Positions 17,212-25,516 are shown, counted from the stretch's first letter. The stretch is 64,000 nucleotides of DNA from CALMEC01 sp963765105 (GCA_963765105.1 CAVXUW010000001.1:42063-106062); one strand, 5' to 3'. Numbers and translations: made by a program. The notes: generated from the sequence alone by a model not told the origin.

Positions 17212-18609
17212 ATGTCCCCTGCACCGAACTCCACGCTCACCATCCGCGCGCGCATCGCCTCCGAGATCGGCAACTTCGGACGTGTAATGGCCGCGATCGG
17301 TGAGACCGGGGCCGACATCGGCGGGGTGGACATCGTGTCGTCCGCGAAAGACTCCCTCACGCGCGACATCACCGTCGCCACCCACGACAACGCCCAGGCC
17401 GATGCCGTGCTTGCGGCCCTCTCCGGCCTGACCGGGGTGGACGTCATCTCGTCGCACAACGGCACCATGATGGCCCACGTCGGTGGCACGCTGACGATGA
17501 GAAACCGTGCAGCGATCACCGGTCGTGACGACCTGTCGATGGCCTACACCCCCGGCGTGGCGCGTGTGTGCATGGCCATCCATCACGATCCTGAGCGCAC
17601 GTGGGACCTCACCATTCGCGGCAACAGCATTGCGGTCATCACCGATGGAAGCAGCGTCGTTGGCCAGGGCAACCTGGGAGCGTTGGCCGCGCTGCCCTCG
17701 GCCGAGGCCAAGTGCGTGTTCCTCCGTGAAATGGCCGCAATCGACGGCTTTCCCTTGCCTCTCGACGTCACCACGGCCGCCGAGATCACGCCGGTTGTCA
17801 GCAAAATTGTTTCCGTCTTCGCCGGTGTCCATCTCACCGACATGGCGGCCCCTGGCTGTTTCGACGTTCACCACGCCCTCAGTGAGCTCATCGACATCCC
17901 GGTGCTTCACGACGAGCAGGAGGGCACGTCGGCCGCTCTGCTTGCCGGTCTGATCAACGGCCTGGGCCTGGTGGGAAAGGACCTCGCGAACGCGCAGGTC
18001 GTCATCGTCGGGGTTGGCCCCAGCGGCGTTGCGACGGCCCGTCTGCTCGTTGCCGCAGGCGTCGGACAGGTCATTGCATGTGACAACGACGGCAGCTTGC
18101 ATGCTGGCAAGCAATTTGATCGGCCCGAGCTTCAGTGGGTGGCGGAGAACACGAACCTCGATCGGCTGGAGGGTGACGCCGCGACCCTTGTGGCCGGAGC
18201 CGACGCCGTTATCGACTTCTCGAACGCCGCCGTCCTCAGCGTCGATGCCGTGCGGTCGATGGCAAAGGATCCCCTGGTGTTCGCATTGGCCATGCCCACC
18301 CCCGAGGCGGAGGCCGCCGACGTCGCCGCGGTGTTTGCCACCGCTCACCCCGACCTGCCCAACCAGATCACCTCGTCATTGGCCTTTCCCGGAATCTGGC
18401 GGGGGGCGCTGGATTGCCGCGCCCGACGGATCGACGAATCAATGGTGCTCGCCGCCGCACATGCCATTGCGGAGACCTGCGCCGGCGCCGTGGCCCCCGA
18501 TCATGTGGTGCCATCGGTGTTCAACGCTGACCTGGTTCCAAACGTCGCCACCGCGGTGCGCGGCGCCGCGGAAGCCGCCGGGCACGCCCGGCTCGTCGGC
18601 GCCGCCTAA
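17212..18609 (+). CDS. Malic enzyme with N-terminal ACT domain
   Basis: 465 residues. ATG 17212 is chosen because CGAGGG precedes it and the upstream in-frame residues are not protein-like. Residues 5-85 form an ACT regulatory domain (TLTIRARIASEIGNFGRVMA). The catalytic part has MAYTPGVARVCMAI, a GNSIAVITDGSSVVGQGNLG strand, lysine-bearing PSAEAKCVFLRE, PVLHDEQEGTSAALLAGLIN, the NAD-binding VVIVGVGPSGVATARLL, FALAMPTPEA and LAFPGIWRGALD. It oxidatively decarboxylates malate to pyruvate with NAD(P), feeding gluconeogenesis or redox balance; the ACT domain suggests allosteric control by a small ligand. The usual HDDQHGT metal motif reads HDEQEGT, an unusual variant. It stands alone with no operon partner. 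Confidence 0.85.
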   Translation: MSPAPNSTLTIRARIASEIGNFGRVMAAIGETGADIGGVDIVSSAKDSLTRDITVATHDNAQADAVLAALSGLTGVDVISSHNGTMMAHVGGTLTMRNRAAITGRDDLSMAYTPGVARVCMAIHHDPERTWDLTIRGNSIAVITDGSSVVGQGNLGALAALPSAEAKCVFLREMAAIDGFPLPLDVTTAAEITPVVSKIVSVFAGVHLTDMAAPGCFDVHHALSELIDIPVLHDEQEGTSAALLAGLINGLGLVGKDLANAQVVIVGVGPSGVATARLLVAAGVGQVIACDNDGSLHAGKQFDRPELQWVAENTNLDRLEGDAATLVAGADAVIDFSNAAVLSVDAVRSMAKDPLVFALAMPTPEAEAADVAAVFATAHPDLPNQITSSLAFPGIWRGALDCRARRIDESMVLAAAHAIAETCAGAVAPDHVVPSVFNADLVPNVATAVRGAAEAAGHARLVGAA

Positions 18610-18771
18610 CCCCTTTCCGCCGCCGCACCGCGCGGTCTCGGCGCGCCCCTGCGACGCACAACCATTGTTACGTTTTTGTGGTTTCACTGGAGATTTCTGG
18701 CTCGACGTCGATAATCCATCCACGACGCGGAAACCACCGCTCCCCACCGCGTTGTTCGGAAAGGATTCTGA

Positions 18772-19170
18772 ATGAGCACCCATCCCGCAAAGCCGACTGC
18801 ACCCTCACGCCGCTGGGCCACCGCGCTTGCCGTGGCCGCGACGATGCTGGCAGCGTTCGGCAGTTCGGCGCAGAACGCAAGCGCCGCGCCACAGACGGTG
18901 CGCGCCACAGCGACCACCACTGAGAAGGTCACCGACCACGGACGCACCTGGGCCCGACGCGCCGACCCGGTTGCCACACAGCGGGTCGCCGGCCAGGGAC
19001 GCGCATGGTCCCGACGTGTTGACCCTGTCGCCACACAACGTGTTGTCAGCCGGGGACGCGCTTGGCGCAGCTCGTACGACACCGCGACCGGCTTCACGTT
19101 CACAACGACGTCGACAGCCATCCAGGGACGACGCTACACCGAGACGGAGTCCGGACGCTCCTGGCGTTAG
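18772..19170 (+). CDS. Small secreted protein with GR-x-W repeats and GRSWR tail
   Basis: 132 residues from ATG 18772 after GGAAAGGA. A signal peptide runs from a basic start through ATALAVAATMLAAFGSS to ASAAP. The mature protein of about 95 residues is rich in arginine and tryptophan. It contains three 19-residue tandem units, each with a GR[TA]W core followed by R-R/S (HGRTWARR, QGRAWSRR, RGRAWRSS), the first two ending DPVATQR. The last five residues are GRSWR, identical to the end of the next small gene. No family is recognised. It is first in a run of three tiny secretory genes. It could be a cationic surface or antimicrobial-like peptide, but nothing proves that. Confidence 0.6.
   Translation: MSTHPAKPTAPSRRWATALAVAATMLAAFGSSAQNASAAPQTVRATATTTEKVTDHGRTWARRADPVATQRVAGQGRAWSRRVDPVATQRVVSRGRAWRSSYDTATGFTFTTTSTAIQGRRYTETESGRSWR
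18928..19098 (+). repeat. Three tandem 57-bp coding repeats
   Basis: Units 18928-18984, 18985-19041 and 19042-19098 each encode 19 residues with a GR-x-W core. Units one and two are most similar and both end in DPVATQR; the third diverges after the core. The exact codon-multiple period indicates in-gene duplication kept under coding constraint. Confidence 0.7.
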
Positions 19171-19249
19171 TCGACACCGACCGCTTTCTCACGTTCACAC
19201 GCAGGCCATGGCTGACGCTGTTGGCTTCGATGGAAAGGACTCCTCAAGC

Positions 19250-19498
19250 ATGAACGAAACACGCACCGCCAACGCCGCCTTCGGCATTCGCCGGATCTGG
19301 ACCGCACTGCTCGTTGCCGCGAGCCTCGCGATCGCGGTGGCTGGCTTCGGCGTCAACGCACCCGCGGCGCAGGCAGCGATCACGTATCACGGCGGAATCT
19401 CAGAGCCCTCCCCCACCGTTCCGCGGATCGGCGTTGTTGGCATCTCGCTCGGCGACGACGGCGGGCGCAACAACACCAACGGCCGATCCTGGCGCTAG
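19250..19498 (+). CDS. Tiny secreted protein ending in GRSWR
   Basis: 82 residues from ATG 19250 (GGAAAGGACTCC upstream). A signal peptide (RRIWTALLVAASLAIAVAG to PAAQAA) leaves a mature peptide of about 40 residues, ITYHGGISEP then VPRIGVVGISLGDDGG, closing with NTNGRSWR. The GRSWR terminus is shared exactly with the preceding gene despite little other similarity, pointing to a common recognition or processing tail. The 80-base gap carries no terminator, so the pair is likely co-transcribed. No family recognised. Confidence 0.55.
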   Translation: MNETRTANAAFGIRRIWTALLVAASLAIAVAGFGVNAPAAQAAITYHGGISEPSPTVPRIGVVGISLGDDGGRNNTNGRSWR

Positions 19499-19553
19499 TC
19501 GCTCGCCGACGAAGGGCCAGCCCAATGGGGTGTGTAACAACTGAGGAGCGGTC

Positions 19554-19842
19554 GTGACGCTCATTGGGCCCCGGGGAGTCACGTGGGTAGCAGCCGCTAG
19601 TGTCGCGGCGGGCGCCCTGGGCGCAACGCCGACGAACGCTGCCGCCGCATCGACACCGCAATTGTCGACGATCATGCCGGCGGCCAAGAATGCTGATCAG
19701 GCCGTGACACGTCCGGCCCCGGTCTACCAAAGCAGCCCCGATCGCAAAGCGGAAGGCGGCCACCCCGACGAAGCAGAAGGTGACCAAGGTCAAGGGCTCC
19801 CGGGGCGTTCGCCTCGGCCGCAAAGGCTCACCCAAGCGTTAG
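19554..19842 (+). CDS. Small secreted lysine-rich protein (one frameshift)
   Basis: It starts at GTG 19554 after GAGGAGCGG. The first part encodes a signal peptide (GVTWVAAASVAAGALGA to TNAAAA) and a short linker to about residue 55. The original frame then becomes low-complexity. In the frame one base away the sequence reads TKAAPIAKRKAATPTKQK, then VTKVKGSRGVRLGRKGSPKR and a TAG at 19840-19842, with strong GC at third positions. I infer one indel between 19703 and 19735 and a true protein of about 95 residues with a highly basic tail. It is third in the run of tiny secretory genes and ends tail-to-tail with the TPR gene. Confidence 0.45.
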
Positions 19843-20153
19843 AGCGCGTCGAGGGCCGCCTGGAAGTCATCGGCCATGCCGTGGTGACCGTTGATGAGTG
19901 AGCGATCGATGCCGGCGAGGTAGGCATCGGCGGCCTCATCATCACGACCGAGATGATGGAGACATTCGGCGAGCCGACCCCAGGCGCTGCCCTCGTCGTC
20001 GGCGAGCGCGAGATAGGCGGTGAACTCACGGGAAGCCCCGTCCCAGTCCTCGTTGCGAAAGAGCTCGGTGGCGTAGCCGTAGTGCGCACGCGGTTCATTG
20101 GGTTCGGCGGCGACGAGCCCCGCGAAGTAGGTGAGTCGATCCACGACCCGCAC
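19839..20153 (-). CDS. Small TPR protein
   Basis: 104 residues from GTG 20153 (GTG 20144 is an alternative). Two to three tetratricopeptide-like helical hairpins are visible: EPNEPRAHYGYATELFRNED, WDGASREFTAYLALADDEGS and AWGRLAECLHHLGRDDEAAD. No other domain or export signal is seen. TPR proteins usually serve as protein-protein adaptors; no partner can be named. It is divergent from the cupin gene, with only 40 bases between the starts, and converges with the third small secreted gene. Confidence 0.65.
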   Translation of the reverse strand: MRVVDRLTYFAGLVAAEPNEPRAHYGYATELFRNEDWDGASREFTAYLALADDEGSAWGRLAECLHHLGRDDEAADAYLAGIDRSLINGHHGMADDFQAALDAL

Positions 20154-20193
20154 ACTACGAGAGCCCACCGACCCACGCCGTAGGCTCCCGGGC

Positions 20194-20565
20194 ATGAATG
20201 TCAGCTCACTCGACAGCGCAACACAATTCGTCACCGCCGACGGCAGCCTCATCCGCGAACTCTTCGGCCCGGCCACGACCCCGGGACAGAACCAGAGCCT
20301 TGCCGAGGCCACCATCCCAGCCGGCCAGGCCACCCAGCGCCACTACCACCAGGACGCCGAGGAGATCTACTTCATCGTCGCCGGGGCCGGTCGGATGGAG
20401 CTCGACGGGGTGGAGCGTGACGTCACACCGGGAGATGCCATCCTCATTCCGCCGGGCGCATGGCACCAGATCACCACCGTTGGCGATGAGCCCCTGCGGC
20501 TTTTGTGCGCCTGTTCGCCGCCGTATCGTCATGAGGACACGTTCTTCTCCGACAAAACTTTGTAA
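20194..20565 (+). CDS. Single-domain cupin
   Basis: 123 residues from ATG 20194. It is a small cupin_2 barrel: metal-ligand motif one RHYHQDAEEIYFIVAG (H-x-H with a following Glu) and motif two GDAILIPPGAWHQI with the late histidine. The G-x-G-R-M-E-L-D-G strand is typical. Such proteins are isomerase-like, dioxygenase-like or simple sugar/small-molecule binders; the substrate is not predictable. The stop codon lies inside the left arm of a 12-base inverted repeat whose right arm is in the nuo leader. Confidence 0.8.
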   Translation: MNVSSLDSATQFVTADGSLIRELFGPATTPGQNQSLAEATIPAGQATQRHYHQDAEEIYFIVAGAGRMELDGVERDVTPGDAILIPPGAWHQITTVGDEPLRLLCACSPPYRHEDTFFSDKTL

Positions 20566-20673
20566 CACCTGCAGCGTCGGTTCCCGTTGCGCCGAGGCTG
20601 AGAAGCGTGTTTGATCGTGCGGATGCGTACGATGCTGTGTCCACCGCGGCACGGTGCTAGCGTGTTACAAAGT
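20557..20673. promoter_or_regulatory. Perfect 12-bp inverted repeat spanning the nuo upstream region
   Basis: ACTTTGTAACAC at 20557-20568 and its exact reverse complement GTGTTACAAAGT at 20662-20673 are separated by 93 bases. The right arm ends 56 bases upstream of nuoA. The arms could be paired operator sites for a regulator of the nuo operon or a large stem. Known redox regulators such as Rex use TTGTGAA-type palindromes, which this is not. Confidence 0.45.
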
Positions 20674-20676
20674 CCC

Positions 20677-20698
20677 CCACCGCAGAGTTTTGCGGTGG
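20677..20698 (+). promoter_or_regulatory. Hairpin in the nuoA leader
   Basis: CCACCGCA (20677-20684) pairs perfectly with TGCGGTGG (20691-20698) around GAGTTT, forming an 8-bp stem 32 bases before nuoA and just upstream of its CAGGAG ribosome site. No T-tract follows, so it is more likely a leader or stability element than a terminator. Confidence 0.45.
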
Positions 20699-20729
20699 CC
20701 CTTCGACCGCTCGTCTCAGGAGCACTCGC

Positions 20730-21086
20730 GTGAATCTGCGCGACTATCTGCCCGTCCTCGTCTTCTTTGGCATCGGCATTGTCATCGGTGGCGGCATCCT
20801 CCTTCTCTCCCGCCTCGGGCGCCGCAAGTACAGCGCCGTCAAGGAGCTTCCCTACGAGAGCGGCATCCTGGCCACGGGTGCGGTGCGCCAGCGGTTCTCC
20901 ATCGACTTCTATCTCACCGCCATGCTGTTCATCGTGTTCGACATCGAGCTCGCGTTCTTCTACCCACTGGCCGTCGTACTGAAGTCGGTCGGGCTCGCCG
21001 CAGTGATCGAGCTGACGATCTTCGTCGGAGTGCTCGGCGCGGGCCTTGCCTACGTCTGGCGGAAAGGGGCGCTCGAATGGCGCTGA
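20730..21086 (+). CDS. nuoA: NADH-quinone oxidoreductase subunit A
   Basis: 118 residues from GTG 20730 after CAGGAG. Three transmembrane helices are present, with the conserved loop YESGILATG between helices one and two and MLFIVFDIELAFFYP in helix two, both NuoA signatures. Subunit A is a small membrane subunit near the quinone-channel junction of complex I. First gene of the operon; its stop overlaps nuoB by ten bases. Full length, with no irregularity. Confidence 0.95.
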   Translation: MNLRDYLPVLVFFGIGIVIGGGILLLSRLGRRKYSAVKELPYESGILATGAVRQRFSIDFYLTAMLFIVFDIELAFFYPLAVVLKSVGLAAVIELTIFVGVLGAGLAYVWRKGALEWR

Positions 21087-21673
21087 TCCCACCCCCCGGA
21101 ACCCCGATCGAACGGGCGCCGCGCACGCAGCCCGAGGTCGACTGGGACTTGCGTGATCCCGAAGTCGCCGACTTCGTCAACCGCGGCCTACTCATGACGA
21201 CGTTCGACAAGGTCACCGCGTGGGCACGCTCATCGGCGATCTGGCCCGCGGGATTCGGTCTCGCGTGTTGTGCCATCGAGATGATGCACATGATCACGCC
21301 GCGCATCGACATCGGCCGTTTCGGCGCCGAAGTTATCCGCGCGTCGCCGCGCCAGTCCGACCTCATGATCGTGTCGGGGCGCGTGTCCCAAAAGATGGCC
21401 CCGGTGCTCCGCCACATCTACGAACAGATGCTCGAGCCCAAATGGGTCATCTCCATGGGCGCCTGCGCATCAAGCGGCGGCGTGTTCAACAACTACGCAC
21501 TCGTCCAGGGCGTCGACAAAGTCGTGCCGGTTGACGTCTACGTCCCCGGCTGCCCCCCGCGACCCGAGGGTCTCGTCGAGGGCATCATGCTTTTGCAGAA
21601 GAAGATCGGGACAAAGGGACAGTCCTCCTCGCGGGAGCTGTGGAACGCGCAGCAGGCGAAGGACGCGTCCTGA
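21077..21673 (+). CDS. nuoB: NADH-quinone oxidoreductase subunit B
   Basis: 198 residues from ATG 21077. Cluster N2 ligands are visible: the tandem cysteines in GLACCAIEMMH, SMGACASSGGVF and VPGCPPRPEGL. The latter two are the diagnostic Complex1_20kDa signature. Subunit B carries the terminal [4Fe-4S] cluster that passes electrons to quinone in the connecting arm. Overlaps nuoA and nuoC, implying coupled translation. Confidence 0.95.
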   Translation: MALIPPPGTPIERAPRTQPEVDWDLRDPEVADFVNRGLLMTTFDKVTAWARSSAIWPAGFGLACCAIEMMHMITPRIDIGRFGAEVIRASPRQSDLMIVSGRVSQKMAPVLRHIYEQMLEPKWVISMGACASSGGVFNNYALVQGVDKVVPVDVYVPGCPPRPEGLVEGIMLLQKKIGTKGQSSSRELWNAQQAKDAS

Positions 21674-22143
21674 GCGACATCAGCCTCGTCATCGCCGCAA
21701 CGTGCCAAGGCGCCGTCGTCGCCGAGTACGAGGCGTTTGGTGAAGTCACCGTCGAGATCGTCAAAGAGCAACTCCTTGACGTGGCCCGCGTGCTGGCTGC
21801 CCGACCCACCTCGTTTCGCCTGCTGTCGGATGTGTCGTGCGTCGACTTCCCCGACGAACCCGGTCGGTTCCGCCTGGCCTACCAGCTGTACTCGCTCGAG
21901 ACCGGGGCCCGACTTCGGCTGCGCGTGTGGGCTGGCGCCGAGAACCCCGAGGTCGACTCCGTCACGTCGGTTTGGCCCACCGCGAACTGGCACGAGCGCG
22001 AGGTGTACGACCTCATGGGCGTGCGCTTTCGCGGCCACCCCGACCTGGCACGCATCATGATGCCCGACGATTGGGATGGGCACCCGCTGCGCAAGGACTA
22101 CCCGCTCGGCGGGGAGGAGGTGACCTTCAGCGATGCCGTCTGA
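21640..22143 (+). CDS. nuoC: NADH-quinone oxidoreductase subunit C
   Basis: Up to 167 residues. GTG 21640 overlaps nuoB by 34 bases; a CTG directly at the nuoB stop (21670) is an alternative. Contains the 30-kDa subunit signature WHEREVYDLMGVRFRGHPDL followed by IMMPDDWDGHPLRKDYP. Forms part of the hydrophilic connecting module with NuoB and NuoD. Overlaps the nuoD start by 11 bases. Confidence 0.92.
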   Translation: MERAAGEGRVLSDISLVIAATCQGAVVAEYEAFGEVTVEIVKEQLLDVARVLAARPTSFRLLSDVSCVDFPDEPGRFRLAYQLYSLETGARLRLRVWAGAENPEVDSVTSVWPTANWHEREVYDLMGVRFRGHPDLARIMMPDDWDGHPLRKDYPLGGEEVTFSDAV

Positions 22144-23500
22144 CGAAGTCACCCCAGGAGGAGGGGGTTTCCCCCTCTCAACCGAGGCCCGCGGCGTGCT
22201 CGAGGCGGCTCGCCGTGAGGGACGTGGGCTCACCGACACCGAACGCGCCATCGCCCAGGTCGAGGCATTCACCGCCGCCGACGCTGAGGAGATGACCCGC
22301 CGCAACGAGGCCCCCGTTGAGGACCCGGGCACGCGCAAGCCGATGGTCATCAACCTCGGCCCCCAGCACCCCTCCACCCACGGAGTGCTGCGCCTCATCA
22401 CCCAGCTCGACGGCGAGACCGTGATCGACGTTCACCCGGTCATCGGCTACCTGCACACCGGCATCGAGAAGCAGTGCGAGAACAAGACCTACTGGCAGGC
22501 CATCACGCTCGTAACGCGCATGGACTACCTGTCGCCGTACTTCAACACGCTGGCCTACTGCATGGCCGTGGAGAAGCTCCTCGACCTCGAGGTACCCGAA
22601 CGCGCCGAGTACATCCGGGTGATCATGTGCGAGCTCAATCGCATCACCTCGCACCTTGTGTGGCTCGGCACCAGCGGCTTGGAGCTGGGCGCCATCTCCG
22701 TGTTCTTCTACACCTATCGTGAACGCGACGAGGCACTCGACCTGGGCGAGATGATCTCCGGTGAGCGGATGAACACCCGGTACTTCCACGTGGGTGGTTG
22801 CGCGGCCGACATGCCCGAGGGCTTCGAAGACGCCATGCGCCGGTTCATCAAGAAGATGCCGGGGCGCATCGACGAGTACGAGACGTTGCTCTCCCGCAAC
22901 CAGATCTGGGTCGACCGCACCAAAGGCGTCGGCATCCTTCCGGTCGACGACCTCATCGGCTTGGGCGTCACCGGCCCGGCCCTGCGTGCCGCCGGGGTCA
23001 GCCACGACCTGCGCAAAGCTCACCCGTACTGCAGCTACGAGCACTTCGACTTCGACGTTCCCACCGCCACTGAAGGCGACGTGTACGCGCGCTACACGGT
23101 GCGGCTGCAAGGAGATGCGCGAGTCGGTGCGGATCATCGAACAGGCGCTCGACGGGATGCCCTCCGGCAGCCACATCGCCGACGATCGCAAGGTCGTGCT
23201 CCCCCCGCGCGAAGAGCTCGCCGTCTCCATGGAAGCGCTCATCCACCACTTCAAACTCGTGACCGAGGGGTTCACCGTCCCCGCCGGCGAGGTCTACGCA
23301 AGCCGTCGAAAGCCCCCGCGGCGAACTCGCGCTGCTACCTCGTCTCCGACGGCGGCCCCAAACCCTACCGCTGCCACATGCGCGACCCCTCTTTCGTCAA
23401 CCTGCAAGCGCTGCGACCCATGGCGAAGGGCTCCTACCTCGCCGACATGATCGCCATGATCGGCTCCATGGACAACGTCATGGGCGGCGTTGATCGATGA
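22133..23500 (+). CDS. nuoD: NADH-quinone oxidoreductase subunit D (two compensating frameshifts)
   Basis: About 454 residues from ATG 22133, with an N-terminal extension of about 65 residues before the conserved part. Signatures: NLGPQHPSTHGVLRLI, GYLHTGIEKQCENKTY, MNTRYFHVGG, and near the end SFVNLQALRPMAKGS. Subunit D lines the quinone-binding cavity with NuoB. The frame shifts near 23105 (after YTVRLQ, continuing KEMRESVRIIEQALDGMPSG) and returns near 23300, so the ends are in one frame while about 60 central codons are in another. This is where the error-rich part of the operon begins. Confidence 0.92.
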   Translation: MPSDEVTPGGGGFPLSTEARGVLEAARREGRGLTDTERAIAQVEAFTAADAEEMTRRNEAPVEDPGTRKPMVINLGPQHPSTHGVLRLITQLDGETVIDVHPVIGYLHTGIEKQCENKTYWQAITLVTRMDYLSPYFNTLAYCMAVEKLLDLEVPERAEYIRVIMCELNRITSHLVWLGTSGLELGAISVFFYTYRERDEALDLGEMISGERMNTRYFHVGGCAADMPEGFEDAMRRFIKKMPGRIDEYETLLSRNQIWVDRTKGVGILPVDDLIGLGVTGPALRAAGVSHDLRKAHPYCSYEHFDFDVPTATEGDVYARYTVRLQGDARVGADHRTGARRDALRQPHRRRSQGRAPPARRARRLHGSAHPPLQTRDRGVHRPRRRGLRKPSKAPAANSRCYLVSDGGPKPYRCHMRDPSFVNLQALRPMAKGSYLADMIAMIGSMDNVMGGVDR

Positions 23501-23694
23501 AGATCTCGCTCGAAAGTCTTTCGCGGTGTAATCGCCCCCAGCCCGACGTTTGCGCAATTTTCGAGCGGGCCGCACACGCAGCCGATCCGACTCCCTTTGA
23601 GAGCACGATCGGTGGCGCATTGCTCAAAGCAACGCGCCACCCGGGCAAGGCTCCTTCAGGGAATCTCTTTTCTCGACTCTGTGAGGTCGCGTGA
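23497..23694 (+). CDS. Possible 65-residue protein between nuoD and nuoE
   Basis: The frame starts at ATG 23497, overlapping the nuoD stop (ATGA), and ends at TGA 23694, overlapping the nuoE GTG (GTGA). Such four-base overlaps on both sides are what an operon gene would show. The peptide (MKISLESLSRCNRPQPDVC, IFERAAHAADPTPFE, STIGGALLKATRHPGKAP) has no recognised domain and no membrane segment. Local base composition is more AT-rich than the flanking nuo genes. It may be a real accessory peptide, or merely spacer kept open by chance. Complex I operons do not normally have a gene here. Confidence 0.35.
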   Translation: MKISLESLSRCNRPQPDVCAIFERAAHAADPTPFESTIGGALLKATRHPGKAPSGNLFSRLCEVA

Positions 23695-24191
23695 CCGCCG
23701 CCCAGATCTCAGCGCACCTCCAGCCGATCCGGCACGAATTCGCCGATCCCCGGTCGCTCGTGCTTCCTGCGCTCAAGTATGCCCAGACGGAGAACGGGGC
23801 ATCTGGCCGAGGCGACCTTGCCGCAGTGGCTGAGGCCACCGGGTACTCCCAGGCGTATGTGGAGAGCGTCGCCACGTTCTATGACCGGCTTTATCTCAAG
23901 CCGGTGGGCAAGCGCGTCGTGTCGGTGTGCGTGACCCTGTCATGCATGTTGCGCGGCTCCGACGAGCTCCTCGAGCATCTGTGCGAGCACCTCGATCTGC
24001 CACATCACGGGGGCACCACGGCTGACGGGCGATCACGGTGCAGGAGGCCCAGTGCCTCGGCGCATGTGACCGCGCACCCTGCATCCAGGTCGACGCCGAG
24101 AACATGATCGGCCCACTCAGCCCGACCCGACGCCGCGCGCATCGTCGATGAACTTCGCGACGCCCCCGCACCGGCGGAGTTCTGGCGATGA
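23691..24191 (+). CDS. nuoE: NADH-quinone oxidoreductase subunit E (two frameshifts)
   Basis: About 166 residues from GTG 23691. The thioredoxin-like [2Fe-2S] subunit: VSVCVTLSCMLRGSDELLEH gives the first cysteine pair, and after a one-base loss near 24027 AITVQEAQCLGACDRAPCIQ gives the second (C-x-x-x-C). Another shift near 24125 leads to DAARIVDELRDAPAPAEFWR and a stop at 24189-24191. It is the NADH dehydrogenase module subunit adjoining NuoF. Length and end match the family once the shifts are repaired. Confidence 0.88.
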
Positions 24192-24204
24192 GGATGGTGC
24201 GTCG

Positions 24205-25516
24205 ATGCCAGTAATGCACAGCGTCTACCGGCAACGGCTCGACGGGAGCGACGGCGTGCTCACCGAGCTGCCCGACTACGAAGGCACCGGCGGCTACGTC
24301 GCGCTGAAGAAGGCGCTCACCACCCTCGACCCGGACGAGGTGCTCTACCAGTTCCACCGCTCCGGCCTGCGCGGGCGCGGCGGCGCAGGCTTCCCCATGG
24401 GCCGCAAAGCCGGCTTCTTGCCGAAGAGCTCACCCCTGCCGGCCTACGTCGTGTGCAACGCCGACGAAAGCGAGCCGGGAACGTTCAAGGACCGCGAGAT
24501 CATGGAGGAGAACCCCTTCCAGCTTCTCGAGGGAATCGTGCTGGCCGCCTACGCCGTCGGTTCGCACCGCGCCTACATCTACATCCGGGGCGAGTACGAA
24601 CACCAGGCCCGTGTCCTCGACCAGCGCATCGCCCAGGCCCGTGCCGCCGGCTACCTCGGCGCCGGAGTCTGCGGCTCGTACTTCGACTGTGACATCACCG
24701 TCTACCGCGGCGCCGGGGCGTACATCTGCGGTGAGGAGACCGGCCTGCTCGAAAGCCTCGAGGGCAAGCGCGGCCAGCCGCGCCTCAAGCCGCCGTTTCC
24801 TGCGGTCGCCGGCCTGTACGGCTCGCCAACGCTGATCAACAACGTCGAGACCCTCGCGGCGCTTCCGCCCATCATCGACAAGGGCGCCGACTGGTACGCC
24901 GCCATCGGCCCCGAGAAGAGCCCCGGCATCGAAGATCTTCTCCGTCTCCGGCCACGTGCTTCGCCCCGGCAACTACGAGGTCGTGCTCGGCGAGACCACT
25001 CTGCGGGAGCTGGTGTACGACCTGGCCGGCGGCCTTGCGGCCCGGCCAGGCGTTCAAGGCCTGCTGGGTCGGCGGATCGAGCGTGCCCGTGCTCGGCGCG
25101 CAACACCTCGACACGCCGCTCGACTACGAATCGCTGCAGGCCGCAGGCACGTTCCTCGGCTCCGGCGGGTGCATCGTGATGGACGACTCCGGCTGCATCG
25201 TGCGAGCGTCGCTGCGACTGGCGCACTTCTACCGCCACGAGAGCTGCGGCAAGTGCTCGCCCGTGCCGCGAGGGCACCACCTGGCTCGAGAAGATCCTCT
25301 CAGCGGATGGTCGACGGCCAGGGCCGCATCGAGGACCTGGAACTGCTCGAGTCGCTCTTCGGCCGCATCTCCGGCAAGACGCTCTGCGCGCTTGCCGACG
25401 GCGCCGTCGCCCCCATCAAGAGCGCCATCGAGTTGTTCCGCGACGACTTCGTCCGCGTGATCGAGAACGGCGGCTCGCCACGCCCCGATCCGATGTTGGA
25501 GGCCGTGGTTGCCTGA
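24205..25516 (+). CDS. nuoF: NADH-quinone oxidoreductase subunit F (frameshifts)
   Basis: About 437 residues from ATG 24205. SGLRGRGGAGFPMGRKAGF is the NAD/FMN-binding glycine-rich motif; NADESEPGTFKDRE and GAGAYICGEETGLLESLEG are FMN-site signatures. ESCGKCSPCREGT (after repair) gives the [4Fe-4S] N3 ligands. It oxidises NADH and reduces FMN. Single extra bases near 24928, 25035, 25263 and 25299 break the frame. The stop TGA at 25514-25516 overlaps nuoG. Confidence 0.92.

Noticed and set aside
17164..18348. 394-codon minus-strand frame opposite the malic enzyme
   Set aside because: Shadow of a well-supported plus-strand gene; no domain, and codon third positions fit only the plus strand.
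22178..23275. 365-codon minus-strand frame opposite nuoD
   Set aside because: Antisense shadow; its end points follow nuoD codon structure rather than any regulatory signal.
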